This document shows, piece after piece, positions 1 to 5,158 of a DNA stretch of 5,158 nt. How positions within the stretch are numbered: the first letter of the stretch is position 1; each line of letters opens with the position of its first letter. Under the pieces are notes generated by a model. It saw only the letters and a program-made list of their open reading frames with translations. It made no database searches and was not told the origin of the DNA. Source of the stretch: Candidatus Latescibacterota bacterium. Lineage in GTDB: Bacteria > Latescibacterota > UBA2968 > UBA8231. The stretch lies in NCBI GenBank assembly GCA_003529325.1, contig DPVW01000493.1, positions 1 to 5,158 of the forward strand, in the 5' to 3' direction. A program made the position numbers and the translations under genes.

Positions 1-79
1 GCATGCCGAGGACGCGAAATACGCCGTTGGTGACAATACCGAGGAAGTGCAGCCATTCGAGGCCCTTGCCTCCGCCCAC
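1..79 (-). CDS. Possible start of a further downstream gene, hydrophobic N-terminus (partial)
   Basis: After the GH32 stop, a minus-strand frame opens with GTG at 79-77 and runs off the window edge after 26 codons. The peptide begins MGGGKGLEWLHFLGIVTN and continues GVFRVLGM. It holds a hydrophobic stretch that could be the start of a membrane segment, and its codons have GC-rich third positions like the neighbouring genes. If real, the gap after the GH32 stop is only 18 bases, in keeping with an operon, and the protein could be a membrane component such as a transporter (inference). Against it: no good ribosome binding site is visible before the GTG, and the piece is too short to assign to a family. 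Confidence 0.35.
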   Translation of the reverse strand, partial: MGGGKGLEWLHFLGIVTNGVFRVLGM

Positions 80-97
80 GCGCCGGCTCGCACAACC

Positions 98-1687
98 TTA
101 CAGGAAGACTCGTTCCATGGTCCAGGCCTGGAGCTTCCTGCATCGGGCACGTTGGCCGCGGGCTTCGATGGAGAAGCCGACACTGTCAGTGCCTTCCGGG
201 TAGACTCGGGTCAGGCAGGCGCTCTGCCCGTTCACGAAAACCTCCACGATGCTGCGATCGACGAAGATTCGCAGCTCGAGTGGCTCACCCTCATGGTAGT
301 GGAAGTAGCAGCTCTGCGGCTGGTTGATCTCCCCCTCCGCACCGACGGTGGAGAAGGTTGGATCGAGGGTGATCATACTGTCACGGACACTCCAGCTGCG
401 GTTGGCGTAGTCTTTGCCGACGTCCCGGTGAAAGTTCACCGCCGTGTATTCCGACTTGTCGGCGGCACGCAGAACGTTGAGTCGGATGTATCGTGCCTCC
501 CCGGGGTCGATCGTGGCAATGATCTCCATGGCGTTGCCTCGCACTTCGTCCACCACGATTTCCTGGTGGGCTGGCAACTCGATGTCGGTCAGTTCTACCG
601 CCTCCGCGCGCAGGGACTCGATATCGCCGGCCGGTGAGATGAGCAGGCGGTCGCCCTCGCCGAGGGTGTAGCGGCGCGGCAAGGACATGATCTGTGCCCA
701 TCCCTCCTGCGGTCGTCCCTCCGTCACGTTGTAGATGCAATGAACACCACCCGCACCGTCGGGGTAGGCGGAGGGGGCGTGAATGCTGCCGCTGCCCTGG
801 CGGCCCGAGTTGAGGTATCCACCCCGGCGGGCGACGAATTTCTGCCGTGGCCGATCGTAGTCGCCGATCACGAACATTGCGCTGTGTACGTGGCTGAAGG
901 TCAACAGGATATGTCGGTCACCGATGGGCCAGAAATAGGGACATGACCCATCGTCGCCGGAGAAACCGAAGATGTCGTTCTCCATGAACTCCCCCATGTA
1001 GACCCAGTTCTCCAGGTCTGGGGAACGGTACAGATGATCCACCATGCGACAGGGGGGCGCGTCCTGGTACCCCACCTTGTTATGCGCATGGGGCTCAGCG
1101 AGCGGATTGATGCCGTCCGCCCATCCGCCGCAGAGCACGTAGTAGAAGTCGCCGTCCTTCCAGATGCAGGGGTCGTAAATCTGGTGCGGCCTTCCGAGTT
1201 CGTCATAGTCGACGTTGGGGATCACCGCCTTGCCCGTGACGACCTCCCAGTTGAGGAGGAGGGGATCGTCGGATAGGGCCACCATCAATCCCGCCTGCCC
1301 CTGGTGCCCGTAGTAGGCGGCGATCACCCGATCCTCTTCTACGAAGCAGGTGCCGGAAAAGCAGTTCTCTTCCGTGTCGGGGTAGAGGGCGTAGGGCAGG
1401 TCGTGCCAGTGGATGAGGTCGTCGCTCACGGCGTGTCCCCAGTGGCCACGACCCTCGTCAGGTGAGCCCTGGTAGAAGAGATGCCACTTCCCCTGCCAGT
1501 AGCACAGACCATTGGGATCGTTCAGGCCATTCTCGGGTGGGCTGAAGTGATAGAACGGGCGATACGGGTCCCCTTCCTTGGCGGCTCGAGACGCGGCAAA
1601 GCGCTTCAGCAGGACATTGTCCTGGAGCTCCTGCTGCTGGGTGGCGAGATCAGAGCTGAAAGTCTGACGAGGCGTGCGGGATTTCAC
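98..1687 (-). CDS. GH32 family glycosidase (beta-fructosidase/levanase-like), atypical active site
   Basis: 529 aa, a usual GH32 length. The five-bladed propeller spans roughly residues 45-345 and the C-terminal beta-sandwich roughly 365-525. The nucleophile motif NDPNG is at 56-60 (D57). The region equivalent to RDP reads YDP at 171-173 (D172, the transition-state stabiliser, is kept). The region equivalent to WECPD reads GSCPYFWPIG at 247-256, so the usual acid/base Glu is Ser248; Asp245 and Asp246 lie just before it. IFVDRSIVEVFVNG at 474-487 is the classic GH32 C-terminal signature. Known members hydrolyse terminal fructosides (sucrose, levan, inulin); the substrate here is uncertain because of the altered motifs. 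The N-terminus is polar with no signal peptide, so the protein is probably cytoplasmic. The start is GTG, supported by GGAGA six bases upstream, and it overlaps the stop of the dioxygenase gene (GTGA), indicating translational coupling. Family assignment is firm; activity is not. Confidence 0.93.
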   Translation of the reverse strand: MKSRTPRQTFSSDLATQQQELQDNVLLKRFAASRAAKEGDPYRPFYHFSPPENGLNDPNGLCYWQGKWHLFYQGSPDEGRGHWGHAVSDDLIHWHDLPYALYPDTEENCFSGTCFVEEDRVIAAYYGHQGQAGLMVALSDDPLLLNWEVVTGKAVIPNVDYDELGRPHQIYDPCIWKDGDFYYVLCGGWADGINPLAEPHAHNKVGYQDAPPCRMVDHLYRSPDLENWVYMGEFMENDIFGFSGDDGSCPYFWPIGDRHILLTFSHVHSAMFVIGDYDRPRQKFVARRGGYLNSGRQGSGSIHAPSAYPDGAGGVHCIYNVTEGRPQEGWAQIMSLPRRYTLGEGDRLLISPAGDIESLRAEAVELTDIELPAHQEIVVDEVRGNAMEIIATIDPGEARYIRLNVLRAADKSEYTAVNFHRDVGKDYANRSWSVRDSMITLDPTFSTVGAEGEINQPQSCYFHYHEGEPLELRIFVDRSIVEVFVNGQSACLTRVYPEGTDSVGFSIEARGQRARCRKLQAWTMERVFL

Positions 1688-2553
1688 GGTGCTTCTCCGG
1701 GACGTGGGTTCTGCTGAAGTATCGTACCTGGATTTCGCGTTGTTCCAAACGCGACGTCGTTGTCCCTCTTCAAGATCTCTTCAGGGACTGCGTGCTGCCA
1801 GTACCCGGGAACCGTGTTGCGGGGCCGTTCGAACCACCCCAAGAGCAGCGACCTTCTCGTGTCGGAGCTGTTGGCTCTCGCTGCATGCAACGCGCGCGCC
1901 TCTCCTATCACGAGGTCGCCGGCTTTGACGGGAACATCGACCTGATTCGGATGCTCCCGAAACTCCGCCGAGCGTTCATCGTGCGCGAGGAGATGGATGT
2001 TCGTTGCCTCATCCGAATCCTGTTGCGCTCTTTCGAGCTCATCGTGGAGATCGATCCGCTTGCGGTGGCTTCCCGGGATGATCTGAAAACAGCCGTTGTT
2101 CCCGAGGGTATCGTGTAGATAGTAGGAGAGGAAGATCTTCTGCGGCCACGGGGCCAGACTGATCGGATCATTCCAGTCCATCCAGTCGTGGTGCCAGTAG
2201 AGTCTCGGTCCACCAGGGGGTTTGGAAAGCAAGATGAAGCTTCCGTGGGACTCGAAATCGTCCAATCCCATCGCCAGGAGCGCGTCGATGGTGGGCTGCC
2301 AGTTGACCAGTCGATCGATGAGCTCGCTGTCGTCGCGCCGCAGGTGCAGATCAGATCCCTGATACTGTAGCCCCGAGCTGGCTGCGCGTTCTCGCGGTGT
2401 CGACAACTCCTGCCGACTCGTAGCGGCGTCGAGCAGTCTGTCGGTCTCCCGACGCAACTCATCCAGGAAGTCATGAGACAGGACCTGCCCGACTACGCAG
2501 AATCCGTCTTCGGTGAGTTTCTCTCTGTTTTCGATTGCCAGCTCAGCTGTCAC
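1684..2553 (-). CDS. Phytanoyl-CoA dioxygenase (PhyH) family Fe(II)/2-oxoglutarate-dependent oxygenase
   Basis: 289 aa, typical for bacterial PhyH proteins. The family couples 2-oxoglutarate decarboxylation to hydroxylation of a small organic substrate. Visible family marks are: an N-terminal segment with EDGFCVV at 15-21; the iron-binding HxD at H121-x-D123 within WHHDW; PGSH at 160-163 following NGCFQII; GDLVIGEARALHAA at 212-225, with H223 as the distal iron ligand; and R233/R234 in DTRRSLLLGWF as the likely 2-oxoglutarate carboxylate contact. All residues of the iron facial triad are present, so the enzyme looks active. The substrate cannot be read from sequence; bacterial homologues act on diverse small molecules and rarely on phytanoyl-CoA. 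It lies between GH31 and GH32 genes, which suggests action on a glycoside, its aglycone or a released sugar derivative (inference). The start is GTG with a weak ACAGG six bases upstream; an in-frame TAG lies seven codons upstream and no other start codon intervenes. It overlaps the GH32 gene by 4 bases. Confidence 0.92.
   Translation of the reverse strand: MTAELAIENREKLTEDGFCVVGQVLSHDFLDELRRETDRLLDAATSRQELSTPRERAASSGLQYQGSDLHLRRDDSELIDRLVNWQPTIDALLAMGLDDFESHGSFILLSKPPGGPRLYWHHDWMDWNDPISLAPWPQKIFLSYYLHDTLGNNGCFQIIPGSHRKRIDLHDELERAQQDSDEATNIHLLAHDERSAEFREHPNQVDVPVKAGDLVIGEARALHAARANSSDTRRSLLLGWFERPRNTVPGYWQHAVPEEILKRDNDVAFGTTRNPGTILQQNPRPGEAP
1694..1698 (-). promoter_or_regulatory. Ribosome binding site of the GH32 gene inside the dioxygenase gene
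   Basis: GGAGA on the minus strand, six bases before the GTG start of the GH32 gene. It lies within the last codons of the dioxygenase gene. Together with the GTGA stop/start overlap it fixes the GH32 start and supports coupled translation. Confidence 0.7.
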
Positions 2554-2699
2554 GGCACGCCTGTCATTACGCTACGCGCAACCTGATGTCTTGAGGCTGA
2601 CGCCCGCATCACCTGCCGGCAGGATTCGCAGAGCGAAGCGGGGAGCGGGTCTCTGGTCATTTATGCCCTGGTTGGGCACTCTGCCGAATGCGCTGTCGG
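2554..2699. other. Intercistronic gap between GH31 and dioxygenase genes, with short inverted repeats
   Basis: 146 bases with no convincing gene on either strand. It holds a weak inverted repeat, TGCCC-tggtt-GGGCA at 2664-2678, just after the GH31 stop, and a perfect 12-bp palindrome at 2612-2623. Neither is followed by a T-tract on the minus strand, so I see no intrinsic terminator between the genes. No confident sigma-70 promoter is visible. Readthrough from the GH31 gene is the simplest reading, with an internal regulatory site possible. Confidence 0.5.
2612..2623. repeat. Perfect 12-bp palindrome CCTGCCGGCAGG
   Basis: CCTGCCGGCAGG reads identically on both strands and sits about 60 bases before the dioxygenase start, in the largest gap between the three main genes. 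It has no loop, so a dimeric protein-binding site is more natural than a hairpin. In GC-rich DNA such palindromes also occur by chance. Confidence 0.4.
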
Positions 2700-4670
2700 T
2701 CACTCCGAGTACACTTTCTTGAAAAGCCCCAGCAGACCGGCGTCATCGCCGCGCACATACACGGGAATGCGCTCAATCGGTGCATCTGCCTCAACAACCT
2801 GTCCGCCCGGCTGTCGCTGGCCGGTCCAGGCACAGGTCCATTCGGTTCCGATCGGGAGGTACACCTCCCGGCTACGCGCCTCAAATTTGGTTATGGGCGC
2901 CACCAGAAGATCGGGTCCAAACAGGAACTGGTCTTCCACTTCCTCAGCTTTTGGATCATCCGCAAAGTCGAAGAAGATCGGGCGCATGGGGGGCAAGCCT
3001 TCTTCGGAGGCCAGCTTCATCTGCGCCATGACATAAGGCCGCAGGCGCTCCCGGAGCAATATGGCTGCCCGGACATGCCGATAGGAATCTCCGCCGATAC
3101 TCCAGGGCTCGTTGTTTGGTCGGTTACCGTGAGTACGGAAGACGGGAGTGAAAACGGCATACTGGTACCAGCGCACCATCAGTTCGTGAAAGCGAGGACT
3201 GCTGTTGTCATGGGTGATGAAACCGCCGATGTCGCAGCTCCACCAAGGAATCCCACTCATGGCGACATTCAGCCCCACCTTCATGTATTCTTCCAGATGC
3301 TCGAATGAAGAGAGGATATCGTGGGGGGCGGGACATGCGCCGTAACGCTGGCTCCCCGCCCAGGCATTGCGGCAGATGGTTACCACCTCCTTCTCACCAG
3401 CTGCAATCAGGCCTTCATAGATGTTCTTCTGATGGGCCACGGGGAAGTAGGCATGTGTTTCTGTTGCTGGACCGATGTGAAACAGAACCTGATCGTACTC
3501 CTCAATGTTGTGGAATTCATCGCACGGATCGAGCCAGAAAGTACGTATGCCAATGTCGAAGTAGTTCTCTTTCCACTTACTCCATAGAAACTTGGCAGCT
3601 TCCGGGTTCGTCGGGTCATACTGATACTTGGGTCCGTCAAAACTGACCGTGTCCTTTCGCCCGCCGATGGAACCGGTGAACATGCCGTGTTCCTTCATGT
3701 GTGCGAAGTTCTCGCTCTTCTCGTCCACCAGGGTCCATGGCGAGATCATGATTCGTACACCCATCGCGTCCAGTTCTTCGACCATGGCTTTCGGGTCGGG
3801 CCAGAACTTCGGGTCCAACCTCCAGTTGCCAGTGATATCCCAGTGCTTGAAGTCGATGACCAGCACCGACAGGGGCAAGCCACGCCGTTTGAACTCTCGG
3901 GCCACACTCAGGAACTCTTCCTGGGTCTTGTAGCGGAGTTTGCACTGCCAGAATCCGGAGGCCCACCAAGGAAACTCCGGCGCATGCCCGGTGACATCGG
4001 TGTAGTTCTCCATGAGATCGGCGTAGGAATCCCCAGCGGTGATGTAGTAGTCGATCTGTTTGCTGCCACGGGAAACCCATCGGGTCATGTTGTTGCCGAA
4101 TTCAGCTCTGCCAAGAGAGGGGTTGTTCCAGAGAAACCCATAGCCTCGACTGGAGACAACAAAGGGCACAACAGCTTTGACATGGCGCTGGTAGAGATCA
4201 ATCACGCAGCCCTTCAGGTTGAGCCTTCCGGTCGCGTTCTCGCCCATACCGTACAGGCGTTCCCCATCCTGTGCCTCAAAGTGCAGCTCACACTCAAAAA
4301 GGCCGTCGCCCACCGATTTGAACCGCCGTGTGCCAGGGTTGTGAGCATGAACGCGATAGTCGTATTCACGCAGTATCGGAATCGGTGTTTCGTCGGCCCA
4401 TTTGAAGAACTCGAGATGACCCTTCTGGGTATAGATGTCACGAATCCGCGCGGATATCTTCCCATTTCTGATGGTTGCCGCAGTATCGGAGGTCTCGATG
4501 TGTGCCTGAGTGTCAACGGGCTCTGTCAGCGCCCACGGCCTGTCGATGGTCTCAGGTAGTGGGGTCACACGAACCCGCAACCCATCGCGTCCCCAGGGTT
4601 CGATGACGAGGGTTTCTTCGCCTGACCTGTAGACGAGCTTGTTGTCGATGATTCTGACGTGCTTTTCCAC
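2700..4670 (-). CDS. GH31 family alpha-glycosidase (alpha-glucosidase/alpha-xylosidase type)
   Basis: 656 aa from the chosen GTG start. GH31 enzymes are retaining hydrolases that release alpha-linked glucose, xylose or related sugars from non-reducing ends. Order of parts: an N-terminal beta-sandwich with GYGFLWNNPS at 176-185; a TIM barrel starting near GFWQCKLRY at 239-247; VIDFKHW at 271-277; the nucleophile in FWLDPCDE (D381); R434 in CRNAWAGSQRYG; the probable acid/base D451 in PAPHD, where many relatives have WSGD or similar; DIGGF at 480-484; RTHG with the substrate-contacting H514; and FGPDLLVAP at 584-592 leading into C-terminal beta domains. There is no signal peptide, so it is probably cytoplasmic. 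An in-frame GTG at 4727 would add 19 residues (Cys-rich, unlike the family). The start at 4670 is preferred because AGGAGA lies 7 bases upstream and the following residues look like the family's usual first strand. It is the first gene of the cluster, about 146 bases before the dioxygenase gene. Specificity between glucose and xylose cannot be decided here. Confidence 0.93.
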   Translation of the reverse strand: MEKHVRIIDNKLVYRSGEETLVIEPWGRDGLRVRVTPLPETIDRPWALTEPVDTQAHIETSDTAATIRNGKISARIRDIYTQKGHLEFFKWADETPIPILREYDYRVHAHNPGTRRFKSVGDGLFECELHFEAQDGERLYGMGENATGRLNLKGCVIDLYQRHVKAVVPFVVSSRGYGFLWNNPSLGRAEFGNNMTRWVSRGSKQIDYYITAGDSYADLMENYTDVTGHAPEFPWWASGFWQCKLRYKTQEEFLSVAREFKRRGLPLSVLVIDFKHWDITGNWRLDPKFWPDPKAMVEELDAMGVRIMISPWTLVDEKSENFAHMKEHGMFTGSIGGRKDTVSFDGPKYQYDPTNPEAAKFLWSKWKENYFDIGIRTFWLDPCDEFHNIEEYDQVLFHIGPATETHAYFPVAHQKNIYEGLIAAGEKEVVTICRNAWAGSQRYGACPAPHDILSSFEHLEEYMKVGLNVAMSGIPWWSCDIGGFITHDNSSPRFHELMVRWYQYAVFTPVFRTHGNRPNNEPWSIGGDSYRHVRAAILLRERLRPYVMAQMKLASEEGLPPMRPIFFDFADDPKAEEVEDQFLFGPDLLVAPITKFEARSREVYLPIGTEWTCAWTGQRQPGGQVVEADAPIERIPVYVRGDDAGLLGLFKKVYSE

Positions 4671-4677
4671 TTCCTTC

Positions 4678-4683
4678 TCTCCT
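4678..4683 (-). promoter_or_regulatory. Ribosome binding site deciding the GH31 start
   Basis: AGGAGA on the minus strand, seven bases before the GTG at 4670. No comparable purine-rich site precedes the farther in-frame GTG at 4727, so this site argues for the shorter 656-residue protein. Confidence 0.7.
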
Positions 4684-4769
4684 GCGCAACGAAAGTAACA
4701 GCAGCGAGGCGGCGTCACCGAACACACGGACGCGAGCTATCCAGTCCGTCGAATCAGAAGTCAGCCGGA

Positions 4770-4809
4770 GGACCACCTGGACAGGCCGCTTGAGGTGTCC
4801 ATTTTTTTT
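4770..4809 (+). terminator. Candidate rho-independent terminator on the plus strand
   Basis: The left arm GGACCACCT (4770-4778) pairs with AGGTGTCC (4793-4800), leaving one bulged C and a 14-base loop. An uninterrupted run of eight T follows at 4802-4809. That is the layout of an intrinsic terminator for plus-strand transcripts. No plus-strand gene is seen to its left, so it may block antisense transcription leaving the cluster, be left over from earlier gene content, or be a leader structure read from the other strand. The long loop weakens the call. Confidence 0.4.
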
Positions 4810-4901
4810 GGGGGAGTACCAGTACAAACACTGATCTCTTTTTTGATGCACGGCTCCTTCGAGGGCCATCAACGTTACACGAAAGCGGCAGCGAAGGCGC
4901 T

Positions 4902-4920
4902 CCCCTAAAACCCCACCCCC
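4902..4920 (-). repeat. G-rich tract (G5-T-G4-TTTTA-G4 on the minus strand)
   Basis: Three runs of four or more G on the minus strand within 19 bases. A standard three-layer G-quadruplex needs four such runs and only three are present, so at most a two-layer or partial structure is expected. It lies about 230 bases upstream of the GH31 start. Confidence 0.4.
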
Positions 4921-4926
4921 GACAAA

Positions 4927-4936
4927 TTGTGCACAA
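4927..4936. repeat. Perfect 10-bp palindrome TTGTGCACAA
   Basis: TTGTGCACAA is a perfect palindrome, and the bases just before it form an overlapping ACAA-a-TTGT inverted repeat. It lies between the cluster and the integrase remnant, about 260 bases upstream of the GH31 start, and could be a regulator binding site. No regulator gene is in the window to pair with it. Confidence 0.35.
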
Positions 4937-4991
4937 AGCCAACGCGGAGCCCTCTGGACGATCTCTGAATCTGCAGGAGTGCAAAGGCGGG

Positions 4992-5144
4992 ATGATGATG
5001 GCCTGGCAATTCGTCTTCCCGTCAAAGGCACTGGCGGCGGACAGAGAGAACGTCATCCGCCGCTGGCATATGTCTCCGGCGGCGGTGCAAAAAGCGATGA
5101 AAAGCGCAGTGCGCTCATCCGGGGTCGCCAGGATGGAATCCTGA
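4992..5144 (+). pseudogene. Integron integrase (IntI-type tyrosine recombinase) internal fragment
   Basis: The plus-strand frame includes AWQFVFPSKALAAD followed by RRWHMSPAAVQKAMKSAVR and SSGV. By recall this matches the interior of integron integrases, whose usual pattern is WxxVFP, then a DPRSG-like turn, RRHH, and a helix of the type QRAxKxAV-xxAGI. This segment belongs to the insertion that separates IntI proteins from other tyrosine recombinases. Homology seems to begin around the run of Met codons at 4992-5000 and to fade after about 5129, where HTLRHSFATH would be expected but is absent. A TGA closes the frame at 5142-5144. The upstream Arg box, the downstream HxLRH box and the catalytic Tyr are all missing, so this cannot be active. 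It probably records a former integron or a recombination breakpoint beside the cluster. No attI or attC site was recognised nearby. Confidence 0.62.
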
Positions 5145-5158
5145 CCTCGATCAGGTGG

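Larger units (their letters stand above)
4671..4991. other. Leader and upstream intergenic region of the GH31-dioxygenase-GH32 cluster
   Basis: About 320 bases without a supportable gene. It must contain the cluster's promoter if transcription starts locally, but no good -35/-10 pair was found by eye on the minus strand. Contents seen: a hairpin plus T-tract on the plus strand (4770-4809); a GTAC-CA-GTAC repeat at 4816-4825; an AACGTT hexamer near 4871; a C-rich (minus strand G-rich) tract at 4902-4920; and a TTGTGCACAA palindrome at 4927-4936. No tRNA, no CRISPR repeats and no recognisable integron attC core were seen. Confidence 0.5.

Noticed and set aside
47..637. Plus-strand open frame (196 codons) antisense to the GH32 C-terminal domain
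   Set aside because: The opposite strand carries a well-supported GH32 beta-sandwich domain, and this frame has no independent support.
2688..3308. Plus-strand open frame (206 codons) antisense to the 3' part of the GH31 gene
   Set aside because: Its composition and lack of family motifs point to a shadow of the GH31 reading frame.
3687..4559. Long plus-strand open frame (290 codons) antisense to the GH31 gene
   Set aside because: It lies fully opposite a clear GH31 gene, shows no recognisable motif, and is the kind of shadow frame that GC-rich coding DNA produces.
4671..4727. N-terminal extension of the GH31 protein from a GTG at 4727
   Set aside because: The added 19 residues are Cys-rich and unlike the family, no ribosome binding site precedes that GTG, and a strong AGGAGA sits at the proper distance from the GTG at 4670.
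4761..4802. Minus-strand 13-codon frame (ATG at 4802) as a leader peptide
   Set aside because: No ribosome binding site precedes it (an A-tract does), it has no run of regulatory codons, and its bases are better explained by the hairpin.
5131..5155. Small inverted repeats at the right edge (GGAT-gga-ATCC and CCTGA-cctcga-TCAGG)
   Set aside because: The stems are 4-5 bp, the window ends immediately after, and there is no T-tract or second copy to suggest an element end.
4671..5158. Integron attC or attI site beside the integrase remnant
   Set aside because: No GTTRRRY core paired with its complement was seen. An AACGTT hexamer near 4871 lacks the needed flanking bases.

Overview
The window is bacterial, GC-rich DNA. 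It holds a tight minus-strand gene cluster that reads right to left: a GH31 alpha-glycosidase (start near 4670), a phytanoyl-CoA dioxygenase (PhyH)-family Fe(II)/2-oxoglutarate enzyme, then a GH32 beta-fructosidase-like protein. A few bases at the left edge may begin a fourth gene. None of the three complete proteins has an obvious signal peptide, so they probably act in the cytoplasm on a glycoside imported by a transporter that is not in the window. The last two complete genes overlap by 4 bases (GTGA), so they are almost certainly co-translated. The first two are separated by about 150 bases.

Taxonomy cannot be fixed from the sequence. Many glycoside hydrolases beside PhyH-type dioxygenases, plus an integron-type integrase remnant, fit environmental lineages such as Planctomycetota, Verrucomicrobiota, Poribacteria or some marine Proteobacteria. 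This is an inference from gene content only. All three main genes appear to start with GTG.

Right of the cluster (4671-5158) is a non-coding leader and intergenic stretch. It contains a hairpin followed by eight T residues on the plus strand, a G-rich tract (minus strand), a 10-bp palindrome, and then about 45 codons of plus-strand sequence resembling the interior of an integron integrase (IntI/TIGR02249 type). That fragment carries neither the upstream nor the downstream catalytic boxes and is closed by a stop, so it looks like a relic.

A plausible reading is a small catabolic operon in which the GH31 and GH32 enzymes trim an alpha-linked and a fructoside-like bond, while the PhyH enzyme oxidises part of the substrate or the released aglycone. 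The most unusual molecular detail is in the GH32 protein. The nucleophile motif (NDPNG) is intact, but the 'EC' motif that normally supplies the acid/base glutamate reads 'SC', and the 'RDP' motif reads 'YDP'. This may be a non-canonical GH32 clade with altered chemistry.
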